Assembly: GCA_017456685.1 (NCBI GenBank)
Contig: JAFTIV010000177.1
Location: forward strand, 1 to 11,396
DNA: 11,396 bases
Reading direction: 5' to 3'
DNA from: Clostridia bacterium
GTDB lineage: Bacteria > Bacillota > Clostridia > Oscillospirales > CAG-272
Position numbers and translations under genes: made by a program. Positions 1-6,981 of the stretch are shown here, one piece after another. How positions within the stretch are numbered: position 1 is the stretch's first letter; each line of letters opens with the position of its first letter. The notes under the pieces are model-generated. The model had not been told where the DNA came from. It saw nothing but the letters and a program-made list of their open reading frames with translations, and did no database searches.

Positions 1-921
1 ATACCATTTTCCGTCAACATACATTCCAACTGAATGTCTCTCGTCAGGACGACAAGGACCCGCGTTTTCGCAGGGCTTAACCTCGCCTATCTTCTCGCCA
101 ACAACCTTTAAGAATTCCTCGGGAGTCATTCCATTCAAATCCTTTAAAAGTCTGTTATAATCCATAATCTTAAGAGTGCTTGCAGGAAAAATAACAGATA
201 AGAAATAATTAAACTCCTCATTACCCGTATAAGAAGGATTTTCTTCTCTGCGCTTAATTCCAACCTTTACAGCAGATGCCGCTCTATGGTGACCATCTGC
301 AATGTAAAGCGCATCAAGGTTCAAAAAGGCATCCTTTATTTTCTCATCAACCCTCTTATCACTTGTGGACCAAACGGTATGTCTAACTCCATCCTCGGCA
401 ACGAAATCATACAACGGTGCCTTTTCAGTTTCCTTAGCAATGATTTCGTCAAGAACACTTGAGCTCTTATAAGCCAAGAATATAGGTCCTGTATGAGCTG
501 AGCAAATATCTACGTGCTTAATACGGTCAACCTCTTTATCAGCTCGAGTAAATTCGTGCTTTTTAATTCTGTTTTCCATATAATCATCAATAGAAGCACA
601 GCCAACTATACCAGTTTGAGCTCTACCATCCATTATTTGACGATAAAAATAGTATTTTTCCTCTTTATCGTTGATATAAATGCCGTCGTTTTCAAATTTA
701 ACAAGATTTTCTCTTGCCTTCGCATAAACTCTTGCATCATAAATATCAATCGACTTATCAAGGTCTATTTCTGCCTTGTCAATATGCAAAAATGAATAAG
801 GATTATCCTTAACCATTTCTCTTGCCTCATCACTTGACATTACATCATAAGGAAGAGCTGCACATTTATCAGCATACTCAGCGCTTGGTCTTAAAGCGCT
901 AAATGGCTTTACAGTAATCAT
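1..921 (-). CDS. DUF1015 family protein (3' end cut by window edge)
   Basis: An open frame of 307 codons begins at ATG 921 and is still open at base 1. Full family members are, from memory, about 400 residues, so the C-terminal quarter is missing. I recognise the DUF1015 family from the N-terminal LRPSAEYA and ALPYDVMSSDEA segments (residues 10-33), the KKHEFTRADKEVDRIKHV segment (121-138), the HTGPIFL segment (143-149) and the ADGHHRAASAV motif (208-218). The start is supported by GGAG at 932-929, 7 bases upstream, and the gene begins 14 bases after serA. The biochemical function is not established to my knowledge. Its place directly after serC and serA, with no serB in sight, suggests a role in serine or phosphoserine metabolism. 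The DGHHR motif resembles the GxxR/DGHHR signature of ParB/sulfiredoxin-fold proteins, a fold that includes the serine kinases SerK and SbnI. That link is inference from a short motif. No signal peptide or membrane segment is visible. Confidence 0.9.
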   Translation of the reverse strand, partial: MITVKPFSALRPSAEYADKCAALPYDVMSSDEAREMVKDNPYSFLHIDKAEIDLDKSIDIYDARVYAKARENLVKFENDGIYINDKEEKYYFYRQIMDGRAQTGIVGCASIDDYMENRIKKHEFTRADKEVDRIKHVDICSAHTGPIFLAYKSSSVLDEIIAKETEKAPLYDFVAEDGVRHTVWSTSDKRVDEKIKDAFLNLDALYIADGHHRAASAVKVGIKRREENPSYTGNEEFNYFLSVIFPASTLKIMDYNRLLKDLNGMTPEEFLKVVGEKIGEVKPCENAGPCRPDERHSVGMYVDGKWY

Positions 922-935
922 ATCTTAACTCCAAA

Positions 936-2096
936 TTAGTAGCAAAGAGCCTTGCAAACGCCCTCAACAGCCATAACAGCCTTAACAACGTCGTCGCTTA
1001 CCTTCTCATTTGTTTCAATGATAGTATAAGCAACCTCGCCCTTAGAGCCATTTGCCATATTCTCAATATTTACATTAACAGATGCAAAAGCAGCTGTAAT
1101 TTGAGAAATTGTATTAGGAATGTTCTTGTGCATTACGCATACTCTTGCAAGTGAGTTATGAGCAAGTGAAACATTTGGGAAGTTTACGCTATTCTTGATA
1201 TTACCATTTGTAAGGTACTCATCAAGCTGTCTTGCAGCCATAACCGCACAATGGTCCTCTGACTCAACAGTTGAAGCACCAAGGTGAGGAATATTTACAA
1301 TTCCTTCAGCACCAACAGTAGCATCAGTTGGGAAGTCTGTTACATACTTTGCAACCTTCTTGTCGGCAAGTGCCTTCTTAATATCCTCAGCACATACAAG
1401 GTCTGCTCTTGCAAGGTTAATAATTCTTACGCCATCCTTCATCATTGCGATGGACTTTTCGTTAATCATATTCTTTGTTTGAGGAGTTGCAGGAACATGA
1501 AGCGAAATATAATCACAGGTCTTGAAAATTTCCTCATATGAAGCGGCCTGCTTTATAGTAGGAGCGAGACTCCAAGCAGCTGCTGGAGTGATAAATGGGT
1601 CACAACCAACAACAGTCATACCAAGTGCATTAGCTGCATTTGCAACCATACCACCGATAGCTCCAAGGCCGATAACTCCAAGCTTTTTGCCTGCGAGCTC
1701 AGTTCCAACATAAGCACCCTTGCCCTTTTCTACCTGCTTTGCGATGTCTGTAGTACCCTCAAGTGTCTTAACCCACTCAATACCACCGATAACATCTCTT
1801 GCAGCAAGAACAAGCGCACAAACAGCAAGCTCCTTAACACCATTTGCGTTAGCACCAGGTGTGTTAAATACTACTATTCCCTTTTCTGTGCATTTTTCAA
1901 CAGGAATATTGTTTACTCCTGCACCGCAACGAGCTATTGCCTTTAAGCTCTCGGGCATTTCCATATCATGAAGTGCAGCAGAACGAACCATTATAGCATC
2001 TGGATTTTCAACTGTATCGGACACTTCATATATAGCACGGTCAAAGTTATCAGTACCAACCGTAGCTATTTTGTTCATAAGCTTAATTTTTTTCAT
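936..2096 (-). CDS. serA: D-3-phosphoglycerate dehydrogenase with C-terminal ACT domain
   Basis: A 386-residue NAD-dependent 2-hydroxyacid dehydrogenase that oxidises 3-phosphoglycerate to 3-phosphohydroxypyruvate, the first step of the phosphorylated serine pathway. The nucleotide-binding GLGAIG lies at residues 143-148, with the NAD-selective Asp at 166 (GCDPF). The substrate-site Arg is R230 (NLARADLV) and the catalytic His is H271 (IPHLGAS). A C-terminal ACT domain covers about 316-386. Its H323, N325 and N343 line up with the serine-binding H344, N346 and N364 of E. coli SerA, so feedback inhibition by serine is likely. One oddity is that the catalytic Glu of E. coli SerA (DVFPTEP) appears here as Asp (TDFPTD, D258) in a strand one residue shorter. 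The start at 2096 is favoured over the Met at codon 7 because GAGGG (2108-2104) sits 7 bases upstream. It lies 14 bases after serC and 14 before the DUF1015 gene, so it is co-transcribed with both. Confidence 0.95.
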   Translation of the reverse strand: MKKIKLMNKIATVGTDNFDRAIYEVSDTVENPDAIMVRSAALHDMEMPESLKAIARCGAGVNNIPVEKCTEKGIVVFNTPGANANGVKELAVCALVLAARDVIGGIEWVKTLEGTTDIAKQVEKGKGAYVGTELAGKKLGVIGLGAIGGMVANAANALGMTVVGCDPFITPAAAWSLAPTIKQAASYEEIFKTCDYISLHVPATPQTKNMINEKSIAMMKDGVRIINLARADLVCAEDIKKALADKKVAKYVTDFPTDATVGAEGIVNIPHLGASTVESEDHCAVMAARQLDEYLTNGNIKNSVNFPNVSLAHNSLARVCVMHKNIPNTISQITAAFASVNVNIENMANGSKGEVAYTIIETNEKVSDDVVKAVMAVEGVCKALCY

Positions 2097-2110
2097 CTTT
2101 ATTCCCTCTT

Positions 2111-3199
2111 TTATGCTTTAGGATTTTCTTGAGCGAATTTCTTCATAAATTCAACAAGCTTTACAACGCCATCATATGGCATAGCATTGTAAATAGACGC
2201 TCTCCTTCCGCCAACTGAACGGTGACCCTTAAGGTTCTTAAGGCCTGCAGCTGCCGCCTCGGATGCAAACTTCTTATCAAGATCAGCATTTCCTGTTACG
2301 AAGGTTACATTCATAAGTGAACGGCTTTCCTTTTGAACTGGAGCAATATAATAATCCTGGCTATCAAGATAATCATAAAGAACCTTTGCCTTTTTCTCGT
2401 TCATTTCTTTCATCTTTTCAAGTCCGCCAAGGCTGTCAATCCACTCATAAACAAGCTTAGCAATATAAATGCAATAGCAAGGAGGGGTATTATACATAGA
2501 ACCATTATCAGCCATAATCTTGTAATCAAGCATTGTAGGAATGTCTTCACGAGCATTGCCGATAAGATCCTCTCTTACAATTACAATGGTAAGACCTGCA
2601 GGAGCCATATTCTTTTGAGCGCCAGCATAAATCATACCAAACTTAGTTACATCTACAGGCTCACTGATGATGCAAGAAGACATATCTGCAACAAGAGGAA
2701 TGTCTCCTGTGTCAGGAATATAGTTGAATTTTGTTCCGTAAATTGTGTTGTTAAAGCAGATGTGAACATAATCTGCATCAGGACGGAAGGACTCACGAGT
2801 GGTTTGAGGAATAAATGCAAAGTTAGCATCCTTGCTTGTAGCTACACAAGCAACATCTCCGTACTTCTGTGCCTCCTTGAAAGCCTTTCCTGAGAACTGA
2901 CCAGATACAATATAGTCAGCCTTTTTGTTCTTATTCATAAGGTTGAGAGGTACTGCAGCAAACTGAGTTGAAGCTCCACCTTGAAGGAAAAGAACCTTGT
3001 AATTGTCAGGAATGTTCATGATTTTACGAAGAAGCTTTTCTGCATCAGCAATAATTTCCTCGTAAACAGGTGAGCGATGGCTCATCTCCATAACAGACAT
3101 TCCGCTGTCCTTGTAGCAAAGCATTTCCGCCGCAGCCTTCTCAAGAACCTCAAGAGGAAGCATAGACGGTCCTGCCGAAAAGTTATAAACGCGTTCCAT
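2111..3199 (-). CDS. serC: Phosphoserine aminotransferase
   Basis: A 362-residue PLP-dependent class V aminotransferase that converts 3-phosphohydroxypyruvate and glutamate to O-phosphoserine and 2-oxoglutarate. Hallmarks are the N-terminal RVYNFSAGPSMLP (residues 3-15), EMSHRSPVYEEI (38-49), FLQGGASTQF (71-80), the PLP Schiff-base lysine K196 in YAGAQKNMAPAGLT, YNTPPCYCIY (236-245) and the C-terminal GHRSVGGRRASIYNAMPYDGV (about 325-345). The length matches the family. I place the start at ATG 3199 and not at the in-frame ATG 3214, because GGAGG at 3212-3208 is 8 bases upstream of 3199 and the 3214 ATG overlaps that site. The protein would then begin at the family-typical MERVYNFSAGP. It is the first gene after a 92-base gap that follows purL and probably opens a serC-serA-DUF1015 transcription or processing unit. 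The gene ends on TAA. Confidence 0.95.
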   Translation of the reverse strand: MERVYNFSAGPSMLPLEVLEKAAAEMLCYKDSGMSVMEMSHRSPVYEEIIADAEKLLRKIMNIPDNYKVLFLQGGASTQFAAVPLNLMNKNKKADYIVSGQFSGKAFKEAQKYGDVACVATSKDANFAFIPQTTRESFRPDADYVHICFNNTIYGTKFNYIPDTGDIPLVADMSSCIISEPVDVTKFGMIYAGAQKNMAPAGLTIVIVREDLIGNAREDIPTMLDYKIMADNGSMYNTPPCYCIYIAKLVYEWIDSLGGLEKMKEMNEKKAKVLYDYLDSQDYYIAPVQKESRSLMNVTFVTGNADLDKKFASEAAAAGLKNLKGHRSVGGRRASIYNAMPYDGVVKLVEFMKKFAQENPKA

Positions 3200-3207
3200 A
3201 ATTGAAA

Positions 3208-3212
3208 CCTCC
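3208..3212 (-). promoter_or_regulatory. Ribosome binding site that fixes the serC start
   Basis: GGAGG on the minus strand, 8 bases before ATG 3199. The alternative in-frame ATG at 3214 partly overlaps it (ATGGAGG) and has no comparable site of its own upstream, only AT-rich sequence. The 362-residue SerC reading is therefore preferred over a 367-residue one. Confidence 0.85.
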
Positions 3213-3247
3213 ATATATTATAAAAATTTTTTACCGAAAATTTGAGC

Positions 3248-3275
3248 TTTTTAGGACACCTTGATTAAAAGTCAA
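3248..3275 (-). promoter_or_regulatory. Possible weak promoter for serC-serA
   Basis: TTGACT at 3275-3270 is separated by 16 bases from TAAAAA at 3253-3248. This would start transcription near 3241 and give a leader of about 40 bases before serC. The -35 box is a 5/6 match to TTGACA but the -10 box is poor, and the -35 lies inside the inverted repeat, which could make the repeat an operator. In an AT-rich gap such matches arise by chance, so this is tentative. Confidence 0.25.
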
Positions 3276-3282
3276 GGTATCC
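3254..3282 (-). repeat. 11-bp inverted repeat (RNA hairpin) between purL and serC
   Basis: The arms are 3254-3264 and 3272-3282, with a 7-base loop. On the minus-strand transcript all 11 positions pair, one of them as a U-G wobble; on the plus strand the same position would be an A-C mismatch, so the structure fits minus-strand RNA better. It begins 9 bases after the purL stop codon. In the minus direction it is followed by TAAAAAGCTC and not by a T-run, so it is not a canonical intrinsic terminator. It could be a 3'-end or processing hairpin for the purine message, or an operator for serC. Confidence 0.6.
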
Positions 3283-3291
3283 ACATCAAGC

Positions 3292-4548
3292 TTATTTGAA
3301 ATATTTTACTGCAGACTTGAACATCTTTATGTCATAATCGCCGTAAACATTCTTATAAAGTCCATTTCCAACACGCTCAGAGTGACCCATTTTACCAATT
3401 ACTCTACCATCTGGTGAAATAATACCCTCAATCGCAAGGGTTGAGCCATTAGGATTGTAATCAATATCGTAGGTAGCATTTCCGTCAAGATCAACATATT
3501 GTGTTGCAATTTGACCATTTGCTATAAGTCTTGCAATAGTCTCATCATTTGCAAGGAACTTACCTTCTCCATGTGAAATAGGAACATTATAAACATCACC
3601 AACATTGCAATCTGCAAGCCAAGGAGAATTGTTAGTTGCAATTCTTGTTCTAACTATCTTAGATTGATGGCGAGCAATATTGTTAAATGTAAGTGTTGGG
3701 CAAGTTTCGTCGGTATCAATTATTTTGCCAAACGGAACGAGTCCTAATTTAACTAATGCTTGGAATCCGTTACAGATACCACACATAAGTCCGTCACGAT
3801 TTTCAAGAAGTCTTGTAACCTCTTCCTTTACAGCAGCCCCTCTAAAGAATGCGGTTATAAACTTACCAGAGCCATCAGGCTCATCTCCGCCAGAGAATCC
3901 ACCAGGAATAAATACAATTTGAGACTTCTTAAGCTTAGAAACAAACTCCTCAGCGCTTCTCTTGATGTCATCAGCGCTAAGATTATTGATAACAAATATT
4001 TCAGCCTCTGCACCCGCATCCTCAACGGCCTTTGCAGAATCAAATTCGCAGTTAGTGCCTGGGAATACAGGAATAAGCACCTTTGGTCTTGCAACCTTAA
4101 TGCTTGAGGTGAATTGCTTATCAGTTGTATAAGAAATTGTTTCAGGCTTGTCGGTGCTTGACTTGATATTGCACGAATAAACGCTCTCAAGCTTGCTTTC
4201 ATACAAATCATTAAGAGTATTCATACAAATCTTCTTTCCATTATATACAATGGATTTTTCATCTGTTACCTTACCAACAACAATTCCTACGTCAATATCC
4301 TCGCTAAGCTCAAGGATAAATGAGCCATAGTTATATCCAAAAATATCGTTCATTGAAAGTGCTGAATCAAACTCAAAGCCATAACCGTTACCGATAGCCA
4401 TCTTATAAATAGCCTCAGCAACACCACCAATTGTTGGAGTATATGCGCTAAGAACCTTTCCAGCTCTTGCAAGCGATGTCACCTTGTCAAATACAGCCAA
4501 AAGTGACTCGGTCTTTGGAAGATTATTTTCATCATATTCAGGCTTCAA
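3292..4548 (-). CDS. purL: Phosphoribosylformylglycinamidine synthase, C-terminal part after in-frame TGA (AIRS-C and glutaminase domains)
   Basis: This is the downstream part of purL, in the same frame as the upstream part and separated from it only by the TGA at 4566-4564 and five sense codons. Numbered on the intact 1229-residue protein, it carries the C-terminal half of the second AIR-synthetase-like module (about 812-930, with SAYTPTIGGVAEAI at 845-858) and a class I glutamine amidotransferase domain (about 965-1229). The amidotransferase catalytic Cys is C1070 in CGICNGFQAL, and the His-Glu pair is H1200/E1202 in MGHSER. In the intact enzyme this domain releases ammonia from glutamine for FGAM synthesis. 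If translated separately, the first plausible start is TTG 4548 (418 residues), which has AAGG 8 bases upstream. That is weak compared with the GGAGG sites of its neighbours. The gene ends on TAA at 3292, just before the hairpin. No other lesion is visible. Confidence 0.85.
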   Translation of the reverse strand: MKPEYDENNLPKTESLLAVFDKVTSLARAGKVLSAYTPTIGGVAEAIYKMAIGNGYGFEFDSALSMNDIFGYNYGSFILELSEDIDVGIVVGKVTDEKSIVYNGKKICMNTLNDLYESKLESVYSCNIKSSTDKPETISYTTDKQFTSSIKVARPKVLIPVFPGTNCEFDSAKAVEDAGAEAEIFVINNLSADDIKRSAEEFVSKLKKSQIVFIPGGFSGGDEPDGSGKFITAFFRGAAVKEEVTRLLENRDGLMCGICNGFQALVKLGLVPFGKIIDTDETCPTLTFNNIARHQSKIVRTRIATNNSPWLADCNVGDVYNVPISHGEGKFLANDETIARLIANGQIATQYVDLDGNATYDIDYNPNGSTLAIEGIISPDGRVIGKMGHSERVGNGLYKNVYGDYDIKMFKSAVKYFK

Positions 4549-4563
4549 AAGAACAACCTTATA

Positions 4564-4566
4564 TCA
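4564..4566 (-). other. purL: In-frame TGA interrupting purL (codon 806)
   Basis: The minus strand reads KKA-TGA-YKVVLLKPEYD in one uninterrupted frame, so no insertion or deletion is needed to join the two parts. From memory, clostridial single-chain PurL proteins have Gly here (KKAGxKVVL). A GGA-to-TGA change would be one transversion, seen on the plus strand as A in place of C at 4566. The stop falls between the ATP-binding half and the C-terminal half of the second AIRS module. The sequence after the stop can form only a weak interrupted hairpin (GG/CC plus UUC/GAA with a UUUU loop), which does not look like a SECIS element. Confidence 0.9.
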
Positions 4567-6981
4567 TGCTTTCTTAAATTCAGGAGAAACAACATCGCTT
4601 GTCTTACCTGTTGTTACCGCAAAGGAAATAAGTGTTGGTGGAACATCAAGCTTTTCAAACGAGCCGCTCATTGAGTCCTTACCACCTATTGAGCCGATGC
4701 CGAGCTCCTTTTGTGCCTTAAACGAGCCAAGAAGCGCAGCAAGAGGCTTACCCCATCTCTTAGGATCTCTCATAGGCTTTTCAAAGTACTCTTGGAATGT
4801 AAGATATACATCCTCAAACTTTGCTCCTGTTGCAATAAGCTTAGAAACTGACTCAATTACCGCCAAATAAGCCCCGTGATATGGACTTTTTTCGGTGATA
4901 AATGGGTTGTAGCCCCAAGACATAAAAGAGCAATCGTTTGTATGCTCCTTTTCAACAGAAATCTTTTGCACCATAGCCTGAATAGGTGTCCTTTGATACT
5001 TTCCACCAAAAGGCATAAGAACTGTTCCAGCACCGATAGTACTGTCAAAACGCTCACTAAGTCCTCTCTTTGAGCAAACATTAAGGTCTGCAACAAGAGC
5101 CTTTATACCAGACTCAAAGTCTGTAGGAACTTTCTTTTCGTAGCCTTCAACCTTGGCAGGAGCAATATCAATATGCTTCTCCGCACCATTTGAATTGAGG
5201 AATTCACGACTAATATCAACAATAGCCTTACCATTGTGGAACATTCTAAGTCTTGGCTCCGCCTTTACCGTTGCAACAACCGTTGCCTCAAGGTTTTCGT
5301 CATGAGCGAGCTTAAGGAAGCCTTCGACATCCTTCGCCTCAACTACAACAGCCATTCTCTCTTGGGATTCGCTTATTGCAAGCTCGGTTCCATCAAGACC
5401 GTCGTATTTCTTAGGAACAGCATTTAGATTGATTTCAAGACCATCAGCAAGCTCGCCAATCGCTACAGAAACACCTCCCGCTCCAAAGTCATTACAACGC
5501 TTAATCATTCTGCATGCGTCATAATTTCTAAAGAGCCTTTGAAGCTTTCTCTCCTCTGGCGCATTACCCTCTTGCACCTCAGCTCCACAAAGCTCAAGGG
5601 ATTTAACGGTATGCGATTTAGAAGAGCCTGTTGCTCCGCCACAGCCATCGCGTCCTGTCCTTCCACCAAGGAGAATTACAACATCTCCATCCTCAGGTCT
5701 TTCTCTGCTACCATTTCTTTGAGGTGCCGCTGCAATTACGGCTCCAACCTCAAGATGCTTTGCGGCATAGCCATCATGATAAATCTCATCAACAATTCCA
5801 GTTGCAAGTCCTATTTGGTTACCATATGATGAATAACCCGCTGCCGCTGTTGTAACAATCTTTCTTTGAGGAAGCTTACCCTCAATTGTGTGCTCAACAG
5901 GACGAAGGGGATCAGCAGCACCAGTAAGACGCATTGCACCATATACATACGAACGACCTGAAAGCGGGTCTCTTATAGCTCCACCGATACAAGTCGCAGC
6001 TCCTCCAAATGGCTCTATTTCAGTTGGATGGTTATGAGTTTCATTTTTGAAGAGCAAAAGCCAAGGCTCGGTTTTTCCATCAACCTCAACATCAATTTTA
6101 ACAGTACAAGCGTTGATCTCTTCACTTTCGTCGAGCTTTTCAAGCTTTCCTTCCTTTTTGAGGTATCTAACAGCAAGAGTTGCAATATCCATAAGATTTA
6201 TTGGTTTTGTTCTGCCAAGATACTCTCTTGTTTTGAGATAATCCTCATATGTTTCTTGAAGTAGCTTATCTTCAAACTTAACACTATCAATAGTTGTAAG
6301 GAAGGTTGTATGACGACAGTGGTCAGACCAGTATGTATCTATCATCCTTATTTCAGTTACAGTAGGATTTCTTCCCTCTGCCTTAAAATAATCCTGACAG
6401 AACTTAATATCATCATTATCCATTGCAAGAGCATAAGCCTTCACGAAATCAGCAAGGCCGTCCTTATCAAGGTCGCAGAAGCCATCTATTGTTTTTACAT
6501 CTGCAGGAATTTCATACTCTGCTTTTAGAGTTTCCTTTTCTGCAAGCAAAGCTTCTCTTGCCTCAACAGGATTGATAACATGCTTTTTAATTCTTGCAAT
6601 ATCATTTTCAGTGAGCTTTCCATAAAGCATATATACCTTCGCACTTTGTACGCTTGGCTTATCTGCTTGAGAAATCAACTGAATGCATTGAGCTGCCGAA
6701 TCAGCTCTTTGGTCAAACTGACCAGGAAGATACTCTGTTGCAAAAACTACAGAGCCATCATTTTCAATGCTTGTAAATGCATTATCAAGCTGTGGCTCCG
6801 AAAACACAGTCTTTACAGCATACTCGAAAAGCTCCTTGGTTATATTTTCAACATCATATCTGTTAATGAGTCTTACCCTTTCGATAGAGGTAATTCCCAA
6901 AAAGGTTTTTATTTCGGAGCAAAGCGCATTTGCCTCGTTTTCAAGACCCTTTTTCTTTTCTACATATATGCGATAAACCAT
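4564..6981 (-). CDS. purL: Phosphoribosylformylglycinamidine synthase, N-terminal part up to in-frame TGA
   Basis: The 805 residues before the TGA form the N-terminal two thirds of a single-chain FGAM synthetase, which converts FGAR, ATP and glutamine to FGAM. Order: a PurS-like N-terminal domain (about 1-150), a linker with TYWSDHCRHTTF (216-227), the first AIRS module with FKNETHNHPTEIEPFGGAAT (311-330), GGAIRDPLSGR (333-343), GGRTGRDGCGGATGSS (439-454) and CNDFGAGGVSVAIGELADG (496-514), then the ATP-binding half of the second AIRS module (about 640-805) with GIGSIGGKDSMSG (761-773). With the downstream part the protein would be 1229 residues, a normal length for this clostridial type. ATG 6981 overlaps the purD stop by one base (TAATG), and GGAGG at 6993-6989, inside the last purD codons, is 7 bases upstream, so translation is coupled to purD. 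Alone, this part lacks the glutaminase and half an AIRS module and should be inactive. Confidence 0.95.
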   Translation of the reverse strand: MVYRIYVEKKKGLENEANALCSEIKTFLGITSIERVRLINRYDVENITKELFEYAVKTVFSEPQLDNAFTSIENDGSVVFATEYLPGQFDQRADSAAQCIQLISQADKPSVQSAKVYMLYGKLTENDIARIKKHVINPVEAREALLAEKETLKAEYEIPADVKTIDGFCDLDKDGLADFVKAYALAMDNDDIKFCQDYFKAEGRNPTVTEIRMIDTYWSDHCRHTTFLTTIDSVKFEDKLLQETYEDYLKTREYLGRTKPINLMDIATLAVRYLKKEGKLEKLDESEEINACTVKIDVEVDGKTEPWLLLFKNETHNHPTEIEPFGGAATCIGGAIRDPLSGRSYVYGAMRLTGAADPLRPVEHTIEGKLPQRKIVTTAAAGYSSYGNQIGLATGIVDEIYHDGYAAKHLEVGAVIAAAPQRNGSRERPEDGDVVILLGGRTGRDGCGGATGSSKSHTVKSLELCGAEVQEGNAPEERKLQRLFRNYDACRMIKRCNDFGAGGVSVAIGELADGLEINLNAVPKKYDGLDGTELAISESQERMAVVVEAKDVEGFLKLAHDENLEATVVATVKAEPRLRMFHNGKAIVDISREFLNSNGAEKHIDIAPAKVEGYEKKVPTDFESGIKALVADLNVCSKRGLSERFDSTIGAGTVLMPFGGKYQRTPIQAMVQKISVEKEHTNDCSFMSWGYNPFITEKSPYHGAYLAVIESVSKLIATGAKFEDVYLTFQEYFEKPMRDPKRWGKPLAALLGSFKAQKELGIGSIGGKDSMSGSFEKLDVPPTLISFAVTTGKTSDVVSPEFKKA

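Noticed and set aside
3200..3214. serC starting at ATG 3214 (five extra residues, MEVSI).
   Set aside because: That ATG overlaps the GGAGG that serves ATG 3199, and family members begin close to the RVYNFSAGP segment.
3217..3222. Perfect TATAAT box just upstream of serC.
   Set aside because: It lies only 4 bases before the GGAGG ribosome binding site, so transcription from it would begin within that site. No -35 box is found about 17 bases upstream (the sequence there is TCAAAT). The gap is simply AT-rich.
3254..3282. Rho-independent terminator after purL.
   Set aside because: The hairpin is good but the following minus-strand sequence is TAAAAAGCTC, with no T-run at the foot of the stem. 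In the plus direction it is followed by ACATCAAG, also without T's.
3200..3291. A purine or other riboswitch in the purL-serC gap.
   Set aside because: Apart from the single hairpin the gap is AT-rich and too short for a three-way junction aptamer plus expression platform. No purine-riboswitch core is seen.
4564..4566. A variant genetic code (TGA read as Trp or Gly) explaining the purL TGA.
   Set aside because: AICAR formyltransferase ends on TGA TGA exactly after the conserved RLFHH terminus, Trp is encoded by TGG throughout, and no other gene here contains an in-frame TGA.
4530..4566. Selenocysteine insertion at the purL TGA.
   Set aside because: Only a weak, interrupted hairpin is possible downstream. 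PurL is not a known selenoprotein, and the residue is Gly, not Cys, in the relatives I recall.
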